Shown: positions 8,552-15,515 of the stretch, in pieces
Layout of the letters: each line of letters begins with the position of its first letter
Numbering within the stretch: position 1 is the first letter of the stretch
NCBI GenBank assembly: GCA_025408405.1
Contig: JANYJE010000065.1
Coordinates: forward strand, 1 to 37,743
Reading direction: 5' to 3'
From: Nitrosomonadales bacterium
GTDB taxonomy: Bacteria > Pseudomonadota > Gammaproteobacteria > Burkholderiales > Gallionellaceae
Length of the DNA: 37,743 nucleotides
Position numbers and translations under genes: made by a program
The notes under the pieces: generated by a model
Database searches by the model: none
Told to the model about the DNA's origin: nothing
What the model saw: only the letters and a program-made list of their open reading frames with translations

Positions 8552-8872
8552 TTACAGTATGGCTTCGAGTCCCTTGCGCTCAATCAGGTTGAGAAGTTTC
8601 AGAGAAGGACCGCTCGGTTTCTTGTCCCCGGCTTCCCACTTCTGCACTGTGGACAGGCTGGTGTTCAACACAGCAGCAAACACCGCTTGGCTGACATGAG
8701 AATGTTCGCGCAGTGACTTAATCAGCTGCGGTGCCATCTCGTGAACCTCCAAATGACACAGTGCATCAAACTCACCCATGCGCCGCTTGCTGATCAGACC
8801 GGCGCTGTGCAGGCCGCTGGCAGTTTCATGCATCTCATCCATAATTCGGCTTTTACGCTTCGTTGTTGCCAT
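8552..8872 (-). CDS. XRE-family antitoxin (HigA-like)
   Basis: Predicted DNA-binding antitoxin of 106 aa. Residues about 60-95 form a Cro/XRE helix-turn-helix (SQAVFAAVLNTSLSTVQKWE, then GDKKPSGPSLKLL). The ATG at 8872 has GGAGG at ideal spacing and overlaps the last 20 bp of the upstream toxin gene in another frame, so translation is coupled. Toxin-before-antitoxin order is characteristic of higBA-type modules. It likely neutralises the toxin and represses the pair's promoter. On a mobile element such a pair usually promotes retention. A longer upstream start is possible but lacks support. Confidence 0.85.
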   Translation of the reverse strand: MATTKRKSRIMDEMHETASGLHSAGLISKRRMGEFDALCHLEVHEMAPQLIKSLREHSHVSQAVFAAVLNTSLSTVQKWEAGDKKPSGPSLKLLNLIERKGLEAIL

Positions 8873-9239
8873 TACACACCTCCACAATTTCTTCTGCCAT
8901 CAGAGCGGTCGCCAGTTGCTGGTCACTAAACCCCAGCAGTTCTTTTGCCATCTCTTGCAGCACTTTCAGTTCATCCTTGTCGATATTGGCGCGCTCGTTC
9001 TTGCCAAATCCATAGAGAAAAAACCAGCGATCAGCCATTTTGGTTGCGACTATGGTTCTCGCCCCGCCACGCTTTCCCTGCCCAGGCAAGGCAACACGCT
9101 TTTTCACCACATGGCCGCCCAAGTCCGCATCGACAAGTCCCTGCGACATTTCAGCCACAGCATCGCAAAGGGCGTCGTCTGTCAGCCCGGACTTCCGCAT
9201 CCAGCGTGTAAAGGCTCGGGTCTTAAACACTCTGTTCAT
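8853..9239 (-). CDS. RelE/HigB-like toxin
   Basis: 128-aa basic protein of the RelE-like toxin family often annotated as PF06296. It reads VFKTRAFTRWMRK at the N-terminus, GQGKRGGARTIVA near 60 and DRWFFLYGFGKNERANI near 75, with small-toxin length. Family members are ribosome-dependent mRNA interferases or relatives; activity here is inferred. I chose the ATG at 9239 over the open frame reaching 9320, because the extra N-terminal residues look unlike the family. It overlaps the antitoxin by 20 bp. A short palindrome, ACCA-CC-TGGT, just upstream of the start may be an operator. Confidence 0.82.
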   Translation of the reverse strand: MNRVFKTRAFTRWMRKSGLTDDALCDAVAEMSQGLVDADLGGHVVKKRVALPGQGKRGGARTIVATKMADRWFFLYGFGKNERANIDKDELKVLQEMAKELLGFSDQQLATALMAEEIVEVCNGNNEA

Positions 9240-9487
9240 TTTTGAAGTGTACCACCTGGTGATATAGATTTCCAGAGGACATTCTAGGTTCACAAAAAAC
9301 TTGTAAAAACATTGGTGCATCGATACGATTCATTCCACTGGAATACTACTTGATGATTTCATCGCGCCGATGCCGCGACTAAACAGCACGCTTCCTTAGC
9401 CCACGCGCCGACACCAGTTGGGAGCGTATGTCAGAAAGTATGGGGATACTACTTTTAAATCGACCTGCGTCGAAAAAAGGTGTTCTC

Positions 9488-9682
9488 ATGGACTCGCAAA
9501 ACTTACCACCGCTTCTTGTCTGTAAAAAAACGGTTCTCCATCTGACGTCGATCAGCCACACGAAATTGTACGAGCTAATGAAGCTTGAACAATTTCCGAA
9601 ATCCATCGCCATTCCGGGCACACGGCGTGTCGTTTGGCGATATGCAGACATTCTGCGTTGGACAGAGGAGGCATGCAAATGA
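9488..9682 (+). CDS. AlpA-family DNA-binding regulator / excisionase
   Basis: 64-aa MerR-like winged-helix protein of the AlpA type. It shows LLVCKKTVLHLTSISHTKLYELMKLEQFPKSI and RRVVWRYADILRW, the usual order of helix-turn-helix, 'FPK' and 'W-x3-I-x-W' signatures. AlpA proteins on P4-like islands activate or assist integrase and excision. The ATG at 9488 has AAGGTG upstream; an in-frame ATG at 9428 (after GGGAG) would give 84 aa and cannot be excluded. The stop overlaps the start of the next small open frame (ATGA). It is divergent from the toxin-antitoxin pair and is the first gene of the mobilization operon. Confidence 0.85.
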   Translation: MDSQNLPPLLVCKKTVLHLTSISHTKLYELMKLEQFPKSIAIPGTRRVVWRYADILRWTEEACK

Positions 9683-9861
9683 ATGCCTTCTCTCAAAATG
9701 CAGGAAGTTCTAACCCTAGAACCCCTGCCCCCCCTAAAGACTTGAAGCCATCCCCCAGAGTAGTGAAGCAAGTCGTGGGCAACGCTTCGCTTTTGCCCAT
9801 GCCTTGCCCTTCATCCCTGCGGTCTTCAGGTGGAAACAGCCACGCAAAGGAAATGCTATGA
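9679..9861 (+). CDS. Possible small protein between alpA and mobC
   Basis: 60-codon frame, Pro/Ser-rich and without recognisable domain. In its favour, GAGGAGG lies at good spacing, its ATG overlaps the alpA stop (ATGA), and its stop overlaps the mobC ATG (ATGA). Against it, the composition is low-complexity and the same DNA contains a candidate oriT. It may be a spacer that merely remains open. Confidence 0.35.
   Translation: MNAFSQNAGSSNPRTPAPPKDLKPSPRVVKQVVGNASLLPMPCPSSLRSSGGNSHAKEML
9707..9732 (+). other. Candidate origin of transfer (oriT)
   Basis: A perfect 6-bp inverted repeat, GTTCTA-ACCC-TAGAAC (9707-9722), is followed at once by CCCCTGCCCC. The string CCTGCCC is the same as the bases around the RP4-type nic site (consensus YATCCTG|Y). 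It lies just upstream of the mobC and relaxase genes, where MOBP oriTs usually are. This is inferred from layout and a short motif only. Confidence 0.35.
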
Positions 9862-10202
9862 AGTTAGAAAATTTGAATCGCCAGTCCGGCAGAAAGAATT
9901 TACCCAATAAGTTGCGGCGCGACTTATGCGTGAGCGTGCGGATGAATGAAAACGAAGTTGCTCATCTAGATGCAGTGCGCGGAAAGTTGAAGCGCGGCGA
10001 ATCTTTGCGAATGCTGGCGCTCTCCAGACTGCCAAGGCCTGTGCCTGCAGCCAACTTGAAACTCATTATGGATTTGTCCAAAGGCTTGGGAGACTTGGCA
10101 ACGGTGGAAAAATTTTTGCGGCGCGGAACGCCTGATCATGAACTGGTCACTGATGCCATGCATCAGGTGCGCGTGCTGATGAAGATCCTGAAGCGGGGTT
10201 GA
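9858..10202 (+). CDS. MobC-like relaxosome accessory protein
   Basis: 114-aa basic protein. Residues about 24-60 (CVSVRMNENEVAHLDAVRG, then GESLRMLAL and LPRPVPAANLKL) match the ribbon-helix-helix and 'P-x-P-x2-N' layout of plasmid MobC proteins, which bind oriT and help the relaxase nick. The start ATG is preceded by AAAGGA and overlaps the stop of the small frame before it. It ends 1 bp before the relaxase start, so the genes are coupled. The longer open frame to 9804 reads into the preceding gene and is not used. Confidence 0.8.
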   Translation: MKLENLNRQSGRKNLPNKLRRDLCVSVRMNENEVAHLDAVRGKLKRGESLRMLALSRLPRPVPAANLKLIMDLSKGLGDLATVEKFLRRGTPDHELVTDAMHQVRVLMKILKRG

Positions 10203-10203
10203 T

Positions 10204-11703
10204 ATGACAATCGCAAGAACAGGCAACAAAATTTTGGACGATAGTGCCTTTGCCAAAGCCAAGGCACAGTCAGAAGAACAACGAGCAAAGGCGGCAGCGA
10301 AAAAGGCCGCCACCAGGTCAAAAACCACCGCGCAGGCACGTGCCGGAAGACGAGCCATTGCCAATAGCAAAGGGCGTGGAATTTCAGCCAGCGCCCATAA
10401 AAACCGGCGGGCTGCAAAAATCAGCATTCATTATGCGATTGGGAAGCCCAACTCGCGCCTGCTTGTCAGCAATGCCGGACTGAGGGCAAATGAGATTTTC
10501 GACTGCTTCCGCCTGGCTCAATCTTCGCGACCAGACATTAAGAAACACACTGGACACATTTCGTTCAGCATCCCCCCAAAGAAGAATCTATCCGATGTTG
10601 AATGGATCGTCCTGATCGACCTCGTCCGTTCTGAATTTGGCTTGGACAATGCTTTCCCGTTCGTGGTTGGACTGCACACCGACACAGGGCACCAGCACAT
10701 CCATCTGATGTACTCGCGTGTTAGCTATGACGGCAGAGTGTTTGATGACCGATTTTCTAGACTCAGGCTGGCGGCGATCGAAGACGTGGTGGAGAGAAAG
10801 TGTGGTTTGCAGATCACACCCAAAGATGACTTTGTTCTTGCCCCAAAATTTCACATCAAGGAAGCTGCAATGGCCGCGCGCACAGGTGTGCAGCCGCCAC
10901 GTTTCATCATACTTGATACCATCAAATCTGTGCTTGCTGCTTCACCTTCTTCCCCTGCCGAGTTCATTTATAAGCTGCACGAAAAAGGCGTGATGGCACG
11001 GCCTGCCATCAAGAAGAAGAAAATGTCTGGTTTTTCATTCCAGCTGGATGGCATCGAATTCTCCGCCAGCAAGATCTCAAATAAGTTCGGCTGGAAAAAG
11101 TTAATGAAGGACGTAAGCTATGACCCTAACCGAGATGATCCAACGCTTGCCGGCTACGCCGCCACCCTCCCGCCCAAGCAAAGAACCAAAATACCGGGAG
11201 CTGGTGACGCGCTGGAACCAGCTGGCAGCAAGACACCGCATTCTCAGCGAGGAGCTGAATTCCACCCGGAAAACGAATCAACAGCTCACAAGCGAAATTC
11301 AGAACCTAAGGATGTGGCTGTACGTGCTGGTAACCGCCCTGCTGATCGCCTGCGCGAGCTGCGGCGTCTTGCTTTACTCAGGAAGTTCAAATTCGACTAC
11401 GTCCGCCAAACACTCGCACACGACAAGTCTGAAATCACGCGCAGATTTTGCAAGGCACTAGACCCTATCAAAGGCGAGGTGGAGATTGCCAGGGAATTTC
11501 TGCGTGCAGAGAATGGCTGCCGGCAAGCGGTTGAACTGATTAAGCTACTGTCACTTCCGGCCTCATTGCATGAAGAAATTATTCAGCCATACGCAGAGAG
11601 ACTGAAAGCCGAATTGGCCTTTGAAAAAAGAATGGCCAGTGTTATAAACAGCGCTCCACCTAACCAGGGCGACTCGCCAACTGCCCAAATGCAGCCTGGC
11701 TGA
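10204..11703 (+). CDS. MOBP-type relaxase
   Basis: Nicks oriT and pilots the strand through a T4SS. The 499-aa protein has a very basic N-terminal extension (1-70). The relaxase fold follows: likely catalytic Tyr77 in ISIHYAIG, the SRPDIKKHTGHISFSIPP strand (108-125), and the metal-binding three-His motif HTDTGHQHIH (H158, H163, H165, H167). Residues 300-400 are low-complexity and coincide with an overlapping gene in another frame. The C-terminus is helical. No priming or helicase domain is visible. Exact MOBP subfamily is undetermined. Confidence 0.9.
   Translation: MTIARTGNKILDDSAFAKAKAQSEEQRAKAAAKKAATRSKTTAQARAGRRAIANSKGRGISASAHKNRRAAKISIHYAIGKPNSRLLVSNAGLRANEIFDCFRLAQSSRPDIKKHTGHISFSIPPKKNLSDVEWIVLIDLVRSEFGLDNAFPFVVGLHTDTGHQHIHLMYSRVSYDGRVFDDRFSRLRLAAIEDVVERKCGLQITPKDDFVLAPKFHIKEAAMAARTGVQPPRFIILDTIKSVLAASPSSPAEFIYKLHEKGVMARPAIKKKKMSGFSFQLDGIEFSASKISNKFGWKKLMKDVSYDPNRDDPTLAGYAATLPPKQRTKIPGAGDALEPAGSKTPHSQRGAEFHPENESTAHKRNSEPKDVAVRAGNRPADRLRELRRLALLRKFKFDYVRQTLAHDKSEITRRFCKALDPIKGEVEIAREFLRAENGCRQAVELIKLLSLPASLHEEIIQPYAERLKAELAFEKRMASVINSAPPNQGDSPTAQMQPG
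11120..11461 (+). CDS. Coiled-coil/membrane protein nested out of frame in the relaxase gene
   Basis: 113 aa in the +1-shifted frame, wholly inside the relaxase gene. Residues about 25-64 are a charged, heptad-like helix (RWNQLAARHRILSEELNSTR, then QQLTSEIQNLR). They are followed by a clean transmembrane segment (WLYVLVTALLIACASCGVLLY, about 66-86, shown here in words as an aromatic/Leu/Ala-rich helix) and a Ser/Thr tail. AAGGA lies eight bases before the ATG. ColE1 and RSF1010-type mob regions are known to carry mobB/mobD-like genes nested in mobA, some with membrane anchors. The analogy is in layout; sequence homology was not tested. Confidence 0.6.
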   Translation: MTLTEMIQRLPATPPPSRPSKEPKYRELVTRWNQLAARHRILSEELNSTRKTNQQLTSEIQNLRMWLYVLVTALLIACASCGVLLYSGSSNSTTSAKHSHTTSLKSRADFARH

Positions 11704-11726
11704 CGCACTCACACTCAGGAGAACGC

Positions 11727-12485
11727 ATGCGAATTCACATATTAAGCGACCTGCATCTGGAGGTCGCACCGTTCCGGCCGCAGAGAGTTGAGTGTGATCT
11801 GGTAGTTCTCGCTGGTGACATCTCCAAAGGTTCTCATGGTATTGAGTGGGCGCGTCAAACATGGCCGAACAAGGAAATTCTATTTGTTCCGGGCAACCAT
11901 GAGTTCTTCAATTTCAAAGCTGAGCGGGCAGAGATTCTGAACCAGATGCGCCTCAAGGCAAAGACGAACGGAATCCACTTTCTCGACAACGATGAAATCA
12001 CACTCTATGGCATTCGATTTCTCGGTGCAACCCTCTGGACAGACTTCAATTTGTTTGGTGAAGGCTCCTTGAAAACTGCCATGGTGCAGGCCGCTAGTTT
12101 CCTGCCGGACTTCAAGGAAATCCGTACAGGCGGGAAATTATTCACACCATCCGATTCCATTGAACTGCACAAATCATCCGTTTCGTGGCTGGCTGGCAAA
12201 CTGAACGAACCAACCAATCAAGGGACAGTCGTGATAAGCCACCATCTGCCAGCGCTACAGTCCATCCCGGAGAGGTTCAAAACCAGCATGCTCTCAGCCA
12301 GCTTTGCCTCCTACCTGAACGACCTAATGGGCAAGAGTGAGCTGTGGATACATGGACATGCCCACGACAGTGCTGATTACTTTCTCAACGGCACTCGCGT
12401 TGTCTGCAATCCGCGAGGCTACGCCAAAACGCCCGGAACACAGGAAAACCGGGCGTTCAATTCATCGCTTGTGGTGGAAATCTAA
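11727..12485 (+). CDS. Calcineurin-like metallophosphoesterase
   Basis: 252-aa predicted cytosolic dinuclear-metal phosphoesterase. All signature motifs are present in order: D8-x-H10 (SDLHLE), GD31, G56-N57-H58-E59, H172 (ISHHLP) and G210-H211-A212-H213. No signal peptide is seen. It has AGGAGA five bases before the ATG and follows the relaxase by 23 bp, so it is probably co-transcribed as cargo. Substrate cannot be predicted; relatives act on nucleotides, nucleic acid ends or phosphoproteins. It is intact and uninterrupted, suggesting it is functional. Confidence 0.9.
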   Translation: MRIHILSDLHLEVAPFRPQRVECDLVVLAGDISKGSHGIEWARQTWPNKEILFVPGNHEFFNFKAERAEILNQMRLKAKTNGIHFLDNDEITLYGIRFLGATLWTDFNLFGEGSLKTAMVQAASFLPDFKEIRTGGKLFTPSDSIELHKSSVSWLAGKLNEPTNQGTVVISHHLPALQSIPERFKTSMLSASFASYLNDLMGKSELWIHGHAHDSADYFLNGTRVVCNPRGYAKTPGTQENRAFNSSLVVEI

Positions 12486-12504
12486 TTTAGCTGGAGGCGC
12501 TGAC

Positions 12505-12729
12505 ATGGAATTTTTTAGGCCAAGGAAATGCGAACGCAGAATAGATGAATGCTTATGCCGTGGTTGTGGCAGCACGATGGCGGAGAACGGGCAATACGGC
12601 AAAAACGCCGAGGGCGTTGACTATCGGTTAATCAGGCAGTGTCCCAACTGCTTACGAGAATGCATTTGCATATACGGCTCACCAAAGCCGATTGATCTCC
12701 CCCCGCCTGGCTTCTTTCCCAGTTTCTGA
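12505..12729 (+). CDS. Cys-rich zinc-ribbon-like mini-protein
   Basis: 74-aa protein, not assigned to a family. Two cysteine groups, C-x6-C-x-C-x2-C (residues 9-21) and C-x2-C-x3-C-x-C (about 46-54), could bind one or two zinc ions. GGAGG lies eight bases upstream of the ATG, and the gene starts 19 bp after the metallophosphoesterase, so the two look like a cargo pair. The tail is Pro-rich (LPPPGFFPSF). It may bind nucleic acid or a partner protein; nothing more can be inferred. Confidence 0.6.
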   Translation: MEFFRPRKCERRIDECLCRGCGSTMAENGQYGKNAEGVDYRLIRQCPNCLRECICIYGSPKPIDLPPPGFFPSF

Positions 12730-12742
12730 AAAAAAACATAGA

Positions 12743-12787
12743 AGGTTATCTATTAGGTTATCTATTAGGTTAACCTTTTGGTTAACC
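12743..12787. repeat. Tandem 12-bp repeat and GGTTAACC palindromes at a gene breakpoint
   Basis: AGGTTATCTATT occurs twice head to tail (12743-12754 and 12755-12766) and begins a third time. It then passes into GGTTAACC-TTTT-GGTTAACC (12768-12787), whose halves are each self-complementary. The block sits exactly at the 5' limit of the truncated DotA/TraY frame and so may record the deletion or recombination event. Confidence 0.75.
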
Positions 12788-13515
12788 AACCGCCAGACCA
12801 TCATCGCATTCCCATGGTGCCCGCCGTGATCTGGCTGGGTGCAGTCGCCTCCCTGATGGCGGTGTGGGTGGAAGCGGTGGTGGGTGCGCCTTTGTGGGCG
12901 TTTGCGCACCTGGATACGGAAGGTGATGGCGTGGGACAGCGGGCGCAAAGCGGCTATCTGTTCATGATGAACGTATTGTTCCGTCCTACCCTGATGGTGG
13001 TGGGATTCCTGCTGGGATCGATCATGGTGAAGTTATTGACCGATTTCGTGATGAATATCTATCCGGTGGTTATCGCCAACATCGATGCAGACTCCTGGAC
13101 CGGGCTGATCAAGATGGTGGGCTTCTTTACCGCCTTCGTGATCATCCTGCAAATGATCGTAAACCTCTCGTTCCAGATGATCCGCTTCGTGCCGGATCAG
13201 GTGCTGGGCTGGATTGGCGGCAACTCACAGAACCAGATTGGTGCACAGGCGGCGGATGAAGTGGGCAGTGCCGCCAAGAATGCCTTCGCCAGCCGCGGGG
13301 TGCTGTCGCAGGCGTCTGGACTCAGGGGTAAGTTGCAGAATGCAGAATCAACAGAGTCCAAGGACAAGAAGAAACAAGACGCTAAAGATGCTGCCTTTGA
13401 AAACAACCAAAACCTTGCTTCAGCTCTTGGATCTGAACTTTCCAAACATAATGGATCTGCGGGGGGAGTTACAGGGGGTGTAGCGGGTGGTAAGGGCACA
13501 CCTAAAAGCACTTAA
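12769..13515 (+). pseudogene. Truncated DotA/TraY-family conjugation protein (C-terminal part)
   Basis: The frame opens after a stop at 12766-12768 and has no convincing start; only a TTG at 12778 and a Met codon at 12814 are available. The translated residues match the C-terminal membrane part of DotA/TraY proteins: VPAVIWLGAV, VEAVVGAPLWAFAHLD, GYLFMMNVLFRPTLMVVGF, then a polar tail with GGVTGGVAGG. Full-length family members are several hundred residues longer with N-terminal periplasmic domains, so this looks like a remnant of an IncI/Dot-Icm (MPF-I) system. A shortened but expressed membrane protein remains possible. Confidence 0.7.
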
Positions 13516-13547
13516 ATCATCTGCCTCATGGTTGCTGCAGTAATAAG

Positions 13548-13982
13548 CTACAGCTCTTTGGATTCCTTTACGATGACTTCGGTCACTTCGTCGAATTTGG
13601 ATTTATTATCGTAATTTTGATGATATTCCGCTTCTCTGGCTTCATCAGCTTGTTGGATGATTTCTTCCGCATGAGATGGGTCGGACTTGCGTAAAGCATC
13701 CTGCAGCATCTGGCGTTCAACGTTGCGACCAAATATACTGGCTCGCAAAGTTCGTGCATACGGTATCCACTGCTGTTCAAGTTCACCGCGCAGCTTGCCT
13801 ATCTCTGCACCCAAGACTATTCCAACGGCCAGGGTTTGTCCGCGGCTGTTTTCGGCTTCAAGCTGGGCATCGAAGGCATCCGCTTTAGCTCTTTTCGCAC
13901 GAACATTCGCCGCATCGGTATTCTGGCGTTCTGCGCCCTGTCCCGCCCCGTAACCTGCACCAAAACCGACTGGATCGACCAT
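13548..13982 (-). CDS. Uncharacterised helical protein
   Basis: 144 aa, no family recognised. It has a Gly-rich N-terminus (VGFGAGYGAGQGA), then a long Ala/Glu/Lys/Arg-rich helical region with coiled-coil character (30-75 and 100-144). No signal peptide or strong membrane segment; residues 50-60 are mildly hydrophobic. GGGAG lies before the ATG. It is convergent with the DotA/TraY remnant (32 bp apart) and co-directional with the integrase. Its place beside a DotA/TraY relic raises the possibility that it too derives from the conjugation module. Confidence 0.55.
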   Translation of the reverse strand: MVDPVGFGAGYGAGQGAERQNTDAANVRAKRAKADAFDAQLEAENSRGQTLAVGIVLGAEIGKLRGELEQQWIPYARTLRASIFGRNVERQMLQDALRKSDPSHAEEIIQQADEAREAEYHQNYDNKSKFDEVTEVIVKESKEL

Positions 13983-14058
13983 GCTTGTTCTCCCTTATGG
14001 CGCAACATGCGCCTGATTTGTCTTGAAACGCAAGGCTATTTCCAATAGCTATCCATTG

Positions 14059-15294
14059 TCAACTGGATTTTTTAAAGGGAATGACCAGAGCACCTGCCCG
14101 CAAGGAATCCAGATAGTCGGCCCAGCGCTGCATCATCTGCTTGCGTTGATCCAGCTGCAGGCGGCTTAAATCCCGCTTGTATGCCGCCCGGACTTCATTT
14201 TGGTCGGCGTGTGCCAGTTGCAGCTCTATCAACCTGACGTCGAAGCCGAGTTGCTCCAGATTGGTGGAGGCCATTGCGCGAAAACCATGCGCGGTCATTT
14301 CCTCCTTGCTGTATCCCATCCGTCGCAACGCAGCCAACAGTGTCACATCACTGATGCATCTGGTCGTAGAACGGGGCGACGGAAACAGAAGCTCCCCCTC
14401 CCCTGTAATTTTCTTCAGCTCCCGCAGAATATCCAACACTTGATTCGAGAGTGGCACCAGGTGTTGCCGCTTTGCCTTCATGCGGCCGGCAGGAATCGTC
14501 CACAAGCGACCGGCAAAATCGATTTCATCCCATTTGGCCTGGCGCAGCTCGCCGGGACGCACAAACAAAAATGGAGCCAATCGCATAGCCAGCCGCACTA
14601 CTTCGAAGCCCCGGTATTCGTCGATGTTCCTAAGCAATGCGCCGATTTGCGAGGGTTCAGTGATCGCGCCCAGATGGGTCTCCCGCGCGGGTGGCAGCGC
14701 CCCCTTCAGGTCTGCGGTAATGTCGCGCTCTGCCCTGCCGGTGGCGATGGCATATCGCCAAATCTGGCTGCAGTTCTGATGCAGCCGGTGTGCGGTTTCG
14801 AGTGCACCGCGCGACTCCACCCTGCGCAAGACGGGCAGCAACTGGGATGGGGTGATCGAATTGATTTCACGCTTGCCAAGGTGAGGAAACAGGTCACGCT
14901 CCAGGCGACGGATGATTTTGCTGGCGTGCGACTCTACCCATTGCGGCCTGAATTTTTCAAACCATTCACGAGCAATGACTTCTACCGTTTCAGCGGCTGC
15001 ATTATCTGCCGTGACTTTCGCCAATTTAACGGCCTGCTTTTGGGCTGAGGGGTCGATGCCCTGAGAAAGTTGCTTTTTTGCCTCGAAGGCGCGCTCGCGA
15101 GCCTCCTTCAAGGTCACAATTGGGTATTGGCCAATCGAAAGTGTTTTCGCCTTATTGGCAAACCTGTAACGCAACCACCACAGCTTGCTGCTGTTCGGTT
15201 TAACCACCAAGAATAAGTTATCCCCGTCGCTCAAGGTATATTGTTTTTCTTTGGGTCGCGCCGCCTGAATGGCCTTGTCATTCAAACTTACCAT
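14059..15294 (-). CDS. P4-type tyrosine integrase
   Basis: 411-aa site-specific recombinase that integrates and excises the element. The N-terminal DUF4102 arm-binding domain (TLSDGDNLFLVVKPNS, WLRYRF, SIGQYP) is followed by a SAM-like core-binding region and the catalytic domain. Active-site residues, counted from this start, are R247 (RPGE), H336-x2-R339 (HGFR), H362 and Tyr372 (AAYKR). P4-type integrases usually target tRNA or tmRNA 3' ends, matching ssrA next door. I chose the ATG at 15294, six bases after GGGG; an ATG at 15300 abuts that sequence. The leader contains a perfect palindrome of the arm-site motif, implying autoregulation. Confidence 0.95.
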   Translation of the reverse strand: MVSLNDKAIQAARPKEKQYTLSDGDNLFLVVKPNSSKLWWLRYRFANKAKTLSIGQYPIVTLKEARERAFEAKKQLSQGIDPSAQKQAVKLAKVTADNAAAETVEVIAREWFEKFRPQWVESHASKIIRRLERDLFPHLGKREINSITPSQLLPVLRRVESRGALETAHRLHQNCSQIWRYAIATGRAERDITADLKGALPPARETHLGAITEPSQIGALLRNIDEYRGFEVVRLAMRLAPFLFVRPGELRQAKWDEIDFAGRLWTIPAGRMKAKRQHLVPLSNQVLDILRELKKITGEGELLFPSPRSTTRCISDVTLLAALRRMGYSKEEMTAHGFRAMASTNLEQLGFDVRLIELQLAHADQNEVRAAYKRDLSRLQLDQRKQMMQRWADYLDSLRAGALVIPFKKSS

Positions 15295-15304
15295 AAACAT
15301 CCCC

Positions 15305-15368
15305 TGTGAGTATCACCGATACTCACACTATATCAAAATCAGCCACAATACTCACATTGATACTCACA
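15305..15368. repeat. Right integrase arm-type sites and palindrome in the int leader
   Basis: TGTGAGTATC (15305-15314) and GATACTCACA (15318-15327) are perfect 10-bp inverted arms directly upstream of the int ribosome-binding site. Further sites are AATACTCAC (15347-15355) and GATACTCAC (15359-15367), spaced 12 bp apart as at the left end. Integrase or a partner binding here would block int expression (inferred). Confidence 0.65.
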
Positions 15369-15472
15369 TAAATGCTGGATTTTGGCGAATGCTGATGAAC
15401 TCTGGCGAACCCTGACGGAAACCCAAACAAGTTTTCAATACGATGATTTTATTCATACTTCTTGGAAAAAAT

Positions 15473-15510
15473 CCAATAAAAAAGCCACCGCGAAGGGTGG
15501 CTGTTTTATT
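15473..15510 (-). terminator. Terminator of ssrA
   Basis: On the minus strand, AGCCACC-CTTCGC-GGTGGCT is followed by TTTTTTATT, a standard rho-independent terminator, starting a few bases after the tmRNA CCA end. A diverged copy lies at 8237-8270, beyond the far end of the mobile element. Confidence 0.85.
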
Positions 15511-15515
15511 GCTAT

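Noticed and set aside
12743-12787. CRISPR-like array or plasmid iterons
   Set aside because: Units are 12 bp, nearly contiguous and fewer than three; there are no spacers, and no cas or replication-initiator gene nearby.
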